Positions 42,938-51,905 of a stretch of 64,000 nucleotides of DNA are shown here, piece after piece. A model generated the notes under the pieces. It searched no databases. It was given only the letters and a program-made list of their open reading frames with translations, and was not told the origin of the DNA. Made by a program: the position numbers and the translations under genes. The stretch is from positions 1-64,000 of the forward strand of contig NZ_JACCBX010000005.1 of NCBI RefSeq assembly GCF_013409995.1, in the 5' to 3' direction. Position 1 is the stretch's first letter; every line of letters begins with the position of its first letter. This DNA is from Neobacillus driksii. GTDB lineage: Bacteria > Bacillota > Bacilli > Bacillales > Cytobacillaceae.

Positions 42938-44191
42938 TTACATCGGTAAGAAATAACCGTCTTCATCAAACTTCATTTCATGCAGACCCTCTAATACTTC
43001 GATGTTTTCTTTATCTTTCAACTCATTAAAAATGACTTCAGATACAAGTAACTCCCCAATATGAAGAGTATTTGGAATCCTTACAATTCTTGCCTCTTCC
43101 CAAGCGACTCCCCAGTTTGCGCGTAGAGCTGCTTTTAGTGCTTCTAGGTCATTGTCAAGGACAATTGGAATGCTGGCACGGGCTAAAAATGTACTGGTGA
43201 CAACATTTTCATTCATTACTTTTATATCAATACTTTCAAATAAACGCTTTGTTGTTAAATCAGCTAACCCGATTCCTAACGCATTACCGTGACTGGCTTC
43301 ACTTAAATTTGAAGCAATTACATATTTGATACTCGGTTTTTTCGGTTCTTCTACACCCAATACACGAATCCGGCCGATAATATTTGTATCCATACCCGTG
43401 CCACTGTAGTTTTTACCGATTTCATCCACTACCAAAATATCCATTTGATCCACTGGAAGGCTTGGCATTAGATCAAAGGCTTTTTTCAATAATTCTCTTT
43501 CGCGTTCTTCAATTTGATCCGATCCAATTGCTTCGATGATGGCTGTTTCTTCATGAGCGTTTTCAACAATGCCTATACCAAATAGGGTATTTGAATTACG
43601 AATCGCTACTTTTCCAACTTCAGGCATCATTTCACTGATTCCTTTAATGCCATATGTGTGTAAAGCCAATGCTTGTTTGTGTTTTCCCATTCCAATCGAT
43701 GCCATTTTTAAAATGCCGCTTTCAATTTTATTTTTAAAATCAGTATGCGGCTTAATACGTCCCATAACGATGATTCCATCTGCATGATAAGCATGCTTAT
43801 CAATAAAAACAGGGATACCCTCTGACGTTTCTCCAATTGTTTCAACATCCATAGAAGAGCGAATTTCACAACCAGTGGATTCTTCGGTTACACCCAATCC
43901 ATCTAGTACCTCCACTTGCCCTTCAGCTGTCGCTCCGCCATGGCTTCCCATTGCAGGAATGATAAACGGTTTAGCGCCTCTCTTTTTAATTTCATCTGCA
44001 ACACTTTTAACGATTAATGGAATATTTGCAATCCCCCTGCTTCCAACGGTAATAGCAATTTCCATACCAGGCTTAATTTTCTCATCAGCCTTTACCTGGT
44101 TAAATTGTTCTGAAATCGTTCCAGGAATATCGTGTAAACTTTCTACCTGGAATCTTTGTCTTATTTTAGCGACCTTCGGAAAACCCATCAT
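42938..44191 (-). CDS. LarA homologue, nickel-pincer-dependent 2-hydroxyacid racemase/epimerase
   Basis: 417 residues of the LarA family (DUF2088 N-terminal domain). Conserved elements: MGSHGGAT with His84, GRIKPHTDF (145-153), and the ESGILKMASIGMGKHKQALALH segment with Lys170 as the candidate covalent anchor of the nickel-pincer nucleotide and His178. LarA enzymes invert the hydroxyl carbon alpha to a carboxylate by hydride transfer. It lies in an operon with a DUF1537 kinase and PdxA2, so I infer C2 epimerisation of a C4 sugar acid such as D-erythronate to D-threonate; lactate racemase proper is less likely. LarB and LarE genes and a nickel transporter are nearby. LarC is not in the window. 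Confidence 0.82.
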   Translation of the reverse strand: MMGFPKVAKIRQRFQVESLHDIPGTISEQFNQVKADEKIKPGMEIAITVGSRGIANIPLIVKSVADEIKKRGAKPFIIPAMGSHGGATAEGQVEVLDGLGVTEESTGCEIRSSMDVETIGETSEGIPVFIDKHAYHADGIIVMGRIKPHTDFKNKIESGILKMASIGMGKHKQALALHTYGIKGISEMMPEVGKVAIRNSNTLFGIGIVENAHEETAIIEAIGSDQIEERERELLKKAFDLMPSLPVDQMDILVVDEIGKNYSGTGMDTNIIGRIRVLGVEEPKKPSIKYVIASNLSEASHGNALGIGLADLTTKRLFESIDIKVMNENVVTSTFLARASIPIVLDNDLEALKAALRANWGVAWEEARIVRIPNTLHIGELLVSEVIFNELKDKENIEVLEGLHEMKFDEDGYFLPM

Positions 44192-44264
44192 ATTAGTCCC
44201 CTTTCAAACTTGATCATAAAGATCTCTTACTTTAAAAGTATGTAAACCGTAGGAATACAAAGGT

Positions 44265-44305
44265 AGCAAGAGACCATCTAATGACCTCTTGCTAGTACCA
44301 TCATG
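44265..44305 (-). terminator. intercistronic hairpin between pdxA2 and the larA homologue
   Basis: GGTAGCAAGAG and CTCTTGCTAGTACC arms (GCAAGAG/CTCTTGC core). No long T-run, so attenuation or mRNA stabilisation is more likely than full termination. Confidence 0.5.
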
Positions 44306-44315
44306 ATTCATTTCA

Positions 44316-45320
44316 TTACGACAATTTACCAGGAGCTAATTCAATCGCCATGCGAATTGCTTCTTTTAAAGATAGCTCATCCGCAATATTTTTTCCAGCG
44401 ATATCAAAAGCTGTCCCATGGTCAACGCTTGTACGAATGATTGGAAGACCGACAGTAATATTAACCCCAGCTTCAAGACCCAATACCTTGATTGGCCCAT
44501 GCCCTTGATCATGGTATTGTGCCACAACAATATCAAAATCCCCGCGTTTTGCTCTAAAGAATAACGTATCAGCTGGCAGCGGCCCGTGTACATTCATTCC
44601 TTCTGCCTGCGCTTTTTCTACAGCAGGAATGATTTTTTCTTCTTCTTCACCATTTCCAAAAAGACCATTTTCTCCAGCATGGGGGTTAATCCCGCAAACC
44701 GCGATTCGAGGAGATTTAATCCCTGCTTTTTGTAATGTATCATGTGCAAGCTTGATAACTGTATATTGACGTTCAGCATTATTTTTCTTAATCGCATCCA
44801 TTAGTCCAACATGTGTTGTCGCATGAATAACTCTTAGGCCAGGAGCAGATAGCATCATGGCGTAATCTTTTGTATTTGTTAATTCTGCTAAGATTTCAGT
44901 GTGGCCCGGATAAATATGACCAGCTTTATGAAGCGCTTCTTTATTTAAAGGCGCCGTACAAATCCCCTGAATTTGACCTTCATTCGCATAGGCGATTGCC
45001 CTTTCCAAATAGCGGAATGCAGCATTTCCAGCCTCAGAAGAAACCTGTCCCCATGGCAGGTCCTCAGATACTAAATCCAAATCGATAATATCGATTGTCC
45101 CGTATTCGAACTTTGCCTCTTCAGGATTTGCAATGCTATTTAATTGAAGGTCAATATTTGTTACATTCAAAGCTCTTTTAAGAATTTTTAGATCACCAAC
45201 TACAAATGGGCGGCAATTTTCATAGATGTTTTTATCGTTCAAAGATTTAACGATAATTTCAGGTCCAACTCCTGAAGGATCTCCCATTGTAATCGCAATA
45301 CCTGGTTTATATGTAGCCAT
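44316..45320 (-). CDS. pdxA2: PdxA2-type 4-phospho-acid dehydrogenase
   Basis: 334 residues of the PdxA family. The N-terminal GIAITMGDPSGVGPEI and the metal site His residues in IYPGHTEILAEL, NPHAGENGLFG and YHDQGHGPIKVLG are intact. PdxA proper makes pyridoxine precursors; copies placed beside DUF1537 kinases (PdxA2) oxidise D-threonate or D-erythronate 4-phosphate, with decarboxylation to dihydroxyacetone phosphate. That assignment fits here because the kinase gene is immediately upstream. GGGAGG ribosome binding site. NAD is the usual cofactor. Confidence 0.87.
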   Translation of the reverse strand: MATYKPGIAITMGDPSGVGPEIIVKSLNDKNIYENCRPFVVGDLKILKRALNVTNIDLQLNSIANPEEAKFEYGTIDIIDLDLVSEDLPWGQVSSEAGNAAFRYLERAIAYANEGQIQGICTAPLNKEALHKAGHIYPGHTEILAELTNTKDYAMMLSAPGLRVIHATTHVGLMDAIKKNNAERQYTVIKLAHDTLQKAGIKSPRIAVCGINPHAGENGLFGNGEEEEKIIPAVEKAQAEGMNVHGPLPADTLFFRAKRGDFDIVVAQYHDQGHGPIKVLGLEAGVNITVGLPIIRTSVDHGTAFDIAGKNIADELSLKEAIRMAIELAPGKLS

Positions 45321-45353
45321 AATCGATTCCTCCCGTTATCACATCTTATTTTG

Positions 45354-45394
45354 CGCCAAGCTTTGTCGAATTTGATAACCACAAAAGCTTGGCG
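45354..45394 (-). other. intercistronic hairpin between the kinase and pdxA2 genes
   Basis: CGCCAAGCTTT / AAAGCTTGGCG, perfect 11-bp stem, 19-nt loop. No T-run on the minus strand, so it may stabilise or process the mRNA. Confidence 0.55.
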
Positions 45395-45414
45395 TTATTC
45401 ATCAAAAAAACTTC

Positions 45415-46761
45415 CTATTTACATACGTAAATATCTCGCCAATCACAGTTTTTAACATGTGCATTTACTTCCGTTATGGTTCGAAGAGACTTTGAAAGGG
45501 CTTGTTCAGTTCCAAATGCACCCGCTTTGGTTACAAGCGGCATACCGTCAAATAATCCACCGAATAATTTCCCGTAAGGTATGCCAGCTTCGACCTCACC
45601 AATGACACGAATCCCTTCGCCATTTAGGATTTTACATGTCGCTCCTGCAATTTCCCCACCTGTCAAAACAGTCCCGCAAATGTGCTTGGTTTTAATTAAC
45701 TCACCTGCAATGACTCCCATTGATTCGGCAATAGTATTACCTACGTCAAAGTTTGATAGACCAAGCTGGCATTGAAGCTCTTTCACTTGATTGACCGCTT
45801 CTCGTTCACGATTGGTGGTTACCACTAAATCGCCTTTTTCCAGGAATACTTGACCTGCTTTAACAACACGTTCAATTTCACGTTTTCTCCTACCTTCAAA
45901 AAAGAATTCCTCAGGAGATATGACAATTTCTTCAACATGATGTTTTGCTTTAAGATCTTGAATTTGTCGATCAATGACAGGATTCACACTGCCTGCTACC
46001 ACTAGCACCGGAAGTCGTTCACCGACCTGGGTGTTAAGCAACGACTCTTCACTTTTACCTGTGTCGAATAGATGATAGGCAATCCCAGCGGAACCGACCC
46101 AAAGAAAATCATCATGAAAAATTTTAGCCGCTTCGACAATGGTCTTCAGTTCTTCATCTGTCGTTGCATCAACGATGATTATTTTTGAACTATCACCTGA
46201 AGTCAACTCATTCATTTTTTGTGATAGATGACTTTTTCCTTTTCGCACATCAGAAATCGAGATAGATTCGATTTTCCGCTTGCTTTGATCCTGCAACAAT
46301 TTCGGCAGATAACTTTCCTCAACTGGGTTGACAGGATCTCGAGCGATTTCCGTTTCCTCTAACAGTATACCGTTGACATAATGATTTCCATTTATTGTAA
46401 TCCGTTTGCTTTTCGGAAAAGCAGGTACGACAAACGCAGTCTTATACTTGAATACATCCATTACAGCATCAATTTCAGGACCAATATTTCCCCTCATGGT
46501 CGAATCGATCTTCTTAAAAACACTTGAAACGCCTATTGTGTTCAATTCTGAAGAAAGCTTCAATACTACTTGATAAGCCTTTTCAGCATTTAATGCACGA
46601 CTATCTGAATTTAAGACAATGACATCTTCACTTAAATGGGTAGGTTGTAATGGTGTATCTGAAAATAGGACTGTTGTCGTTAAACCTTGTTTTGCAAACT
46701 GGACCCCAGTATCATTTGCACCTGTTAAATCATCTGCTATAACCGCCAGTTTCACCTGCAT
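45415..46761 (-). CDS. four-carbon acid sugar kinase (DUF1537 family)
   Basis: 448 residues, the two-domain DUF1537 family (DtnK/OtnK/DenK). N-terminal substrate domain VIADDLTGANDTGVQFA (7-23) and KKIDSTMRGNIGPEI; C-terminal nucleotide domain VVTTNRER, LTGGEIAGATC and GKLFGG/TKAGAFGTEQAL. Such kinases phosphorylate O4 of threonate, erythronate or related acids. First gene of the operon kinase-pdxA2-larA homologue. Of the known pathways only the D-threonate route needs nothing more than kinase and PdxA2, which is why I favour D-threonate as the direct substrate here. AAAGGGGG lies 5 nt before the ATG. Confidence 0.87.
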   Translation of the reverse strand: MQVKLAVIADDLTGANDTGVQFAKQGLTTTVLFSDTPLQPTHLSEDVIVLNSDSRALNAEKAYQVVLKLSSELNTIGVSSVFKKIDSTMRGNIGPEIDAVMDVFKYKTAFVVPAFPKSKRITINGNHYVNGILLEETEIARDPVNPVEESYLPKLLQDQSKRKIESISISDVRKGKSHLSQKMNELTSGDSSKIIIVDATTDEELKTIVEAAKIFHDDFLWVGSAGIAYHLFDTGKSEESLLNTQVGERLPVLVVAGSVNPVIDRQIQDLKAKHHVEEIVISPEEFFFEGRRKREIERVVKAGQVFLEKGDLVVTTNREREAVNQVKELQCQLGLSNFDVGNTIAESMGVIAGELIKTKHICGTVLTGGEIAGATCKILNGEGIRVIGEVEAGIPYGKLFGGLFDGMPLVTKAGAFGTEQALSKSLRTITEVNAHVKNCDWRDIYVCK

Positions 46762-46953
46762 CCCGACCCCCTTTATAAATCAATTTACTATTAATTATGT
46801 TCCATCTGATTTAAACTACCTATTCATGACTATATAATAAGCTTTTATGTTGATTCTCATTACATTCTGCAACATAGACTTATACGGTGGATATACTGTT
46901 TTATTTTCCAAAGCTAAAAACGCTTTCAACTCTACTAATAATAACTTATAATG

Positions 46954-46966
46954 TTGCATTTAGCAA
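46954..46966. promoter_or_regulatory. palindromic operator-like site before the kinase operon
   Basis: TTGCATTTAGCAA, a near-twin of TTGCATTTTGCAA at 49731-49743 before larE. It lies about 190 bp upstream of the kinase start. Likely binding site for the Fis-type HTH of the regulator at 47046. A separate half-site GCAACA is at 46869. Confidence 0.55.
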
Positions 46967-47033
46967 TGTATTTGTTTAAAAAATCACGCGAAATTTCATT
47001 GTGTTGTTATTTGCACCATTTTTTCACAAAAAA

Positions 47034-47063
47034 AGACGCAAGCTGTTATTTAAGCTTGCGCCA
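47034..47063 (-). terminator. terminator overlapping the end of the regulator gene
   Basis: Arms GACGCAAGC and GCTTGCGCC, followed on the minus strand by TTTTTTT; the stop codon of the regulator (47046) lies in the loop. Confidence 0.8.
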
Positions 47064-48797
47064 CAAAGTAGAACGATTAATGCCTAGCCGTTTAGCAGCT
47101 TTGGATTGATTTAACCCTTCCTCTTCAAGAACTTTCGTTATCACTTGTCTTTCGATTTCTTCCAATGTACCACTTATATCGATAGAAGTTAACACATCAT
47201 TCTTGAACTCTGGCTGCTCTAATTTTATTAAGACATTTTCCACATCTTCCTTATCGATGTAAAAGGAACGTGTCTGAATAAATAATTGTTCGATTACCTG
47301 TTTAAGCTGTTCTACATTGCCTGGCCAATCATAGTTGGTGATCTCTTCTAATGCATCTAGGCGAATTCCCACTACCTCGTTTCCATATTTCGGATGCAAT
47401 TCAGAGATAAATACATGAACTAAATCCTCAATATCTTCTCTTCGTTCCCGTAGTGGCGGTATATAAATTTTTGATTGTCCCAATGTATCATACAATCCAC
47501 GATAAAACGTACCATCTTTGATTTTTTCTTCTATATTACCCTCAGAGGACGCTAACCATTGCAGCTTATTATTTTCATTCTTGACTATTTTGTATAGCTC
47601 CTTTTGCAGATCAAAGTTCAATTTATCGATGTTCTTCAAAAAGATTACACCTGCAGGGTATTTTTGAAAAAGATCTTTCAGTTGTTCCGCACTTAATAAG
47701 TCGCAATGTACGACAATAAAAGGTTCATTCATTGTTTTCCTTTTTATATAAATCGAATGGGCAGCCAATTCTTTCCCATTTCCCTCTTCACCAGAAATCC
47801 ACACAGGAGATTCGCTTATACTATATTGGTCTATTTGTTTTAACACCTTCTGAATCGGACTGCTTTTTCCAGAAATAGGGACATATGATGTAGATGTGCG
47901 ATATTCGATTGCATTCAAGTTAACGCCCTTATTTATACCAGCTTGATCAAGAAGGTCTTTTTCAAAAAATAAAACGATTGTCTCTTCTTTGGGGCAAGCG
48001 GTTATTTCCCAGAATGAGTGATGAATATGAACGGTCTTTGTTTGCTTTTTACGTGTTGATGCCGTTTCTTGAATCAGCCTTTTGATATCTGCCGAATCCT
48101 CTAAATTGAACCATTGGAATTCGTGATAATAAAATTCATTCCCATAAATCATTTTCTCTTCATGATTAAAAACCGCGACAGCCCGGTCGTCGTAGTCGAG
48201 AATAGATTTAAACATAGAAACATCCTGCTGCAGCTTGGAGAATATGCGAGATGTTCTTCTTGTTTCTTCTAAAGCCTCAAAAATAGCTTCCTTTCCAGAA
48301 GTAATGAGAACTCCTGTCAGCCCCAATTGCTTTGCCGCTTGTACGGTAACCACATCACCGATTACTACTTCATAGCCAAGATTTTTTAAATAGGTTAATT
48401 TTTCTTTAACCTCCGTATCTTTTGTAATCGTCAAAGTTTTAATATCCAAATCAAGAAGCTTACAGATCGTACCAGCTCCTTGTGTAATATTCGAAAATCC
48501 AACAATCGCAGCTTTACGGGAAAATCCTTTTACAAGTGTGATAATACGTAATACATCATAGCCCGACACCTGAATGTCAATCACTGGTATGGATACGACC
48601 TCCTGAATCATGGAAGCCGTACCGCCGCGGCTGATGATGACATGATAGCCATTATTTTCAGCCTCCTTAGCAATGGCGACACCTTCATATAAATTCCCCA
48701 ATTGGATATCGAAAAGAATATCTTCCACTTCTTGTTGAATCTCTTTCATCATTTCATATAATCCCTCATAAGGGACAATAACCAATGCTTTAATCAT
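47046..48797 (-). CDS. PrpR_N/AAA+/Fis-type regulator with degenerate AAA+ domain
   Basis: 583 residues from the ATG at 48797 (AGGTG 9 nt upstream). Residues 1-180 are a PrpR_N sensor domain; about 190-300 a PAS-like linker; 300-515 an enhancer-binding-protein AAA+ domain; 561-583 a Fis-type HTH (NQSKAAKRLGINRSTLWRKL). The AAA+ part is degraded: Walker A reads GEEGNGKE, the GAFTGA loop that contacts sigma-54 is absent between residues 365 and 380, and Walker B reads VIFLKNI, not FLDEI. The protein therefore should not open sigma-54 promoters; I infer a sigma-A activator or repressor, as in TyrR. Likely controls the larE, kinase and perhaps gntP promoters. Same operon as larE, 43 bp downstream. 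Confidence 0.85.
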   Translation of the reverse strand: MIKALVIVPYEGLYEMMKEIQQEVEDILFDIQLGNLYEGVAIAKEAENNGYHVIISRGGTASMIQEVVSIPVIDIQVSGYDVLRIITLVKGFSRKAAIVGFSNITQGAGTICKLLDLDIKTLTITKDTEVKEKLTYLKNLGYEVVIGDVVTVQAAKQLGLTGVLITSGKEAIFEALEETRRTSRIFSKLQQDVSMFKSILDYDDRAVAVFNHEEKMIYGNEFYYHEFQWFNLEDSADIKRLIQETASTRKKQTKTVHIHHSFWEITACPKEETIVLFFEKDLLDQAGINKGVNLNAIEYRTSTSYVPISGKSSPIQKVLKQIDQYSISESPVWISGEEGNGKELAAHSIYIKRKTMNEPFIVVHCDLLSAEQLKDLFQKYPAGVIFLKNIDKLNFDLQKELYKIVKNENNKLQWLASSEGNIEEKIKDGTFYRGLYDTLGQSKIYIPPLRERREDIEDLVHVFISELHPKYGNEVVGIRLDALEEITNYDWPGNVEQLKQVIEQLFIQTRSFYIDKEDVENVLIKLEQPEFKNDVLTSIDISGTLEEIERQVITKVLEEEGLNQSKAAKRLGINRSTLWRKLK

Positions 48798-48840
48798 TTT
48801 CCCCTTCACCTACTACCTTGTCATTACTTTCCATTATGGA

Positions 48841-49650
48841 CTATTGCTCGTTGGTTGTTAACACTTTATTCATGCTGCCGCTTACATAGCCTTGAAGATC
48901 AAGCGTAACATATTTATATCCAAATCGTTGAAGGTTTTCCAAGATATCTTTATGGCAGGCTAAAACGACCGGCATATCTTTAGGCTCCACTTCAATCCTT
49001 GCAATCTCTTGATGAGTCCGTACGCGTACCTGTCTAATCCCTAACCCTTTTAGATAAGCCTCAGCTTTTTCAACCTTTGTTAATTTTTCAATCGTAATTT
49101 TTTCCCCATATGCAATTCTCGATGATAAACATGCAAATGATGGTTTTTCCCAGGTAGGCAAGTTTAATTGTTTTGATAGGTCACGAATTTCTTCTTTATA
49201 AAGATTGGCCTCTTGGAGCGGACCACGGACGCCATGTTCTTTAGCCGCACGTACTCCTGGGCGATGTTCACTCATATCATCAGCAATTAAACCATATACA
49301 ACGTTTTTAAACCCTTTCTCGTGCATGATTGGAACGATTTCTTCGAACAACCCGTTTTTACAAAAATAACAACGGTTCCGATCATTTTCGGCATAGCCGG
49401 GGATACTTAATTCGGAGGTTTCAATAATTTGGTGTGTTGCCCCAATCAATAGGGCCAGCTTCTTGGCTTCTTTTAATTCACTTGAAGGATACGTTTCCGA
49501 ATCAGCCGTGACAGCCAAAACATTTTCCACTCCTAAAACATCAACCGCCACTTTTAATAAAAATGTACTGTCAACCCCACCGGAGAAAGCAACCACAACA
49601 TTGCCCATCTCTTTTAAAATTTCTTTCAATCTTTCATACTTCTCAGTCAT
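48841..49650 (-). CDS. larE: LarE, sulfur transferase for nickel-pincer cofactor synthesis
   Basis: 269 residues of the PP-loop ATPase family. P-loop SGGVDS at 23-28 and family motif LIADDMSEHRPG. LarE thiolates the pyridinium dicarboxylate cofactor precursor made by LarB. Three cysteines are placed as in [4Fe-4S]-type LarE proteins: Cys94 and Cys97 (RCYFCK) and Cys174 (SFACLSS), whereas sacrificial LarE enzymes have only the last. I therefore infer a cluster-dependent, catalytic form. AGGTGG precedes the ATG. Transcribed with the regulator downstream; the operator-like site TTGCATTTTGCAA is 80 bp upstream. Confidence 0.88.
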   Translation of the reverse strand: MTEKYERLKEILKEMGNVVVAFSGGVDSTFLLKVAVDVLGVENVLAVTADSETYPSSELKEAKKLALLIGATHQIIETSELSIPGYAENDRNRCYFCKNGLFEEIVPIMHEKGFKNVVYGLIADDMSEHRPGVRAAKEHGVRGPLQEANLYKEEIRDLSKQLNLPTWEKPSFACLSSRIAYGEKITIEKLTKVEKAEAYLKGLGIRQVRVRTHQEIARIEVEPKDMPVVLACHKDILENLQRFGYKYVTLDLQGYVSGSMNKVLTTNEQ

Positions 49651-49730
49651 CCTAATTCCACCTATCTCTATATCTTTAACCTAGTTTTGATGGTATGATT
49701 TGGTAAATTCATTGCTTCAAAAGCAAACCT

Positions 49731-49743
49731 TTGCATTTTGCAA
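49731..49743. promoter_or_regulatory. palindromic operator-like site before larE
   Basis: TTGCATTTTGCAA followed by CAC; compare 46954-46966. Upstream of the larE-regulator transcription unit, so autoregulation is possible. Confidence 0.55.
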
Positions 49744-49806
49744 CACATTCTCATTATAAGCGAATTTCATGAAAAGGAAAAGCGATTTCAACCTATTTCA
49801 AAAAAA

Positions 49807-49841
49807 GAAACCATTTTATATGGGATATATAAAATGGTTTC
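49807..49841 (-). terminator. terminator of the gntP gene
   Basis: GAAACCATTTTATAT / ATATAAAATGGTTTC, perfect 15-bp stem, 5-nt loop; TTTTTT follows on the minus strand. Eleven bp beyond the gntP stop codon. Confidence 0.9.
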
Positions 49842-49851
49842 TGCTGTTATG

Positions 49852-51198
49852 CTATAAAACGATATCTAAGAGTAAAGTACAAATTAATCCTGATACCCCA
49901 ACAATAGTGGAAAGTACCGTATATGTGCCAAATGCTTCTTTCAAGGTTAGACCTAAAGACTCTTTAACCATCCAGAATCCTGCATCGTTAACATGAGATG
50001 CAATCGCACTGCCAGCTCCAGTCGCTAATGCAACGAGTTCAAGATTAACACCAGGTATTGTACCAAGTACTGGTATAACTAATCCTGCCGCTGTTAAAGT
50101 AGCAACAGTTCCTGATCCTAAACAAACACGTAATATTGCCGCAACAGTCCATGCAAATAAGACTGGTGACATATTGGAGCCTTCAAATAGCTGAGCTACA
50201 TAATCACCAACACCGCCATCAATAAGGACCTGTTTTAATGCACCACCGCCACCGATGATTAACAATAGCATACCTAATGCATTAATCGCTGAACCACATG
50301 TATTCATTAATTCCTTCATTGGAACTTTTCTGCTGATTCCCATTGTGTAGATGGCTAATAATAAGGAAAGTACCATAGCAGTTGATGAGTTACCGATAAA
50401 ACGAATCACTTGCACCATGGAATTATCTTCAAATCCCATACTTGCCTGAAGAATATCAACCACTGCACCGATTGACATTAAGATCACTGGGAATAGTGCT
50501 GTAAATACGCTGATTCCGAAACCAGGCATTTCTTCCTCTTTGAATGTTTTTTGAATACCAAATGATTCACTGCCTTCTCTAGTCCAAGCAGTCGGAACTA
50601 TTTTTTTAGCAAGTTTCGGATATAATATACCCGCTATTAGAACAGTCGGGATTGCCACAATAATTCCGTAAACTAAAACTAAGCCGATATTTGCACCATA
50701 TTCAGCAGCAACTGCAGTTGGCCCCGGATGCGGCGGCAAGAAAGCGTGAGTCGACAAGGCCGCTGCAACCATTGGTAGACCTAAATGTACAATAGAAACT
50801 TTTAATTCTTTTGCAATGGAGAAAATAATTGGTATTAATAATACAATTGTAACCTCAAGGAATAATGCGATACCACAAATAAATGAAGCAGCTAGAACAG
50901 CATACTGAATTCTTCTTTCTCCAAATTTGTCAATTAAGGTAACCGCAATACGGTTAGCTCCGCCTGCATCAGCGATTAACCTTCCAAGCATTGCACCCAT
51001 ACCAAAGATTAAAGCGATGTGGCCCAGTGTTCCTCCTAAACCGCTTTCAATGGATTTAACAACATCCACTAAAGGAATCCCAAGCGCTAACGCCACGCCA
51101 AATGAAACGATGATTAATGAAACAAATGTGTTTAGTTTTAAACCCATAATTAAAATAATTAATACAAGTACCCCTAATGCAACAATTAATAACGGCAT
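49852..51198 (-). CDS. GntP-family sugar-acid permease
   Basis: 448 residues from the ATG at 51198 (protein starting MPLLIVALGV), with GGGGGG 6 nt upstream; the frame extends to 51291 without support. Twelve to fourteen membrane segments, GntP/gluconate:H+ symporter family: FGMGAMLGRLIADAGG, THAFLPPHPGPTAVA and ATGAGSAIASHVNDAGFW are family signatures. It would import the sugar acid for this locus, plausibly erythronate/threonate or gluconate. A cre-like site at 51408 upstream suggests catabolite repression. Confidence 0.88.
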   Translation of the reverse strand: MPLLIVALGVLVLIILIMGLKLNTFVSLIIVSFGVALALGIPLVDVVKSIESGLGGTLGHIALIFGMGAMLGRLIADAGGANRIAVTLIDKFGERRIQYAVLAASFICGIALFLEVTIVLLIPIIFSIAKELKVSIVHLGLPMVAAALSTHAFLPPHPGPTAVAAEYGANIGLVLVYGIIVAIPTVLIAGILYPKLAKKIVPTAWTREGSESFGIQKTFKEEEMPGFGISVFTALFPVILMSIGAVVDILQASMGFEDNSMVQVIRFIGNSSTAMVLSLLLAIYTMGISRKVPMKELMNTCGSAINALGMLLLIIGGGGALKQVLIDGGVGDYVAQLFEGSNMSPVLFAWTVAAILRVCLGSGTVATLTAAGLVIPVLGTIPGVNLELVALATGAGSAIASHVNDAGFWMVKESLGLTLKEAFGTYTVLSTIVGVSGLICTLLLDIVL

Positions 51199-51765
51199 AA
51201 TTGTCCCCCCATGTCCTCTCAAAAAGTTTTTAAATATAAATGCTGCAATGTATTTCCTTTTACACATGAAATATATAGATATGTCTTTCATATCAACGCT
51301 TCTTACTCTTTAAAAATCACTTACACTCTTACTCTCTCTATATACTTGCAAAGGCTTACAGTGGAAAATTAGAAGTAAAAAGGTAAGAACATTGCTTCAG
51401 TTCTGTTTGAAAGCGTTTGAATAATATCTCCTATATCATGGAAATTATCTAATATTGCAACACGTTTATCCACTTTATGAGTAAAAATAAAACAGAACCC
51501 GCCGGAACTGTTGGTAATCACATCACATTGTGAACGCTATCATTGTATAATGTAACAATAATTCTTGTCAATAGGTAAATACGGAATGTTTGTGTTTATT
51601 TTTTCAACAGTTTAAAGTTATAGATAACAAACCGCTATTTATTGCAGCAACACCTGTTTGATCAACGTCTTTTTGATCTTGACCAACGGGATATTACATT
51701 CTGTTTCTCTCTCTCTTTTGGTTATTCTGTCCTAAAAATTTTCAACGTATTACGAATCTATTTTC
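51199..51765. promoter_or_regulatory. gntP upstream region with cre-like site
   Basis: TGAAAGCGTTTGAA at 51408-51421 matches the CcpA cre consensus at 13 of 14 positions. TTGCAACAC at 51455 matches the half-site seen before larE. The rest up to the larB terminator shows no gene. Confidence 0.5.
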
Positions 51766-51802
51766 AAAAAAAATACGGATAAAGGCATAACACCTTTATC
51801 CG
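51766..51802 (-). terminator. terminator of larB
   Basis: CGGATAAAGG / CCTTTATCCG, 7-nt loop, eight T residues on the minus strand (complement of 51766-51773). About 100 bp after the stop codon. Confidence 0.85.
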
Positions 51803-51905
51803 CGTGGACATTTTCATGAATTGTAATTGATTGTCTTCCAAACCCCAGCCGTAGGAGAGCTCCAATGCACCGCTGTCCCCTGAAAAACAATCGATATATA
51901 GTGTT

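Noticed and set aside
46762..47045. Sigma-54 promoter for the kinase operon
   Set aside because: I looked for GG-N10-GC on the minus strand here and upstream of larE and gntP. The nearest match (before gntP) has an 11-bp spacer, and the regulator lacks GAFTGA.
49769..49996. A 75-codon plus frame
   Set aside because: Spans the gntP terminator hairpin and the antisense of gntP.
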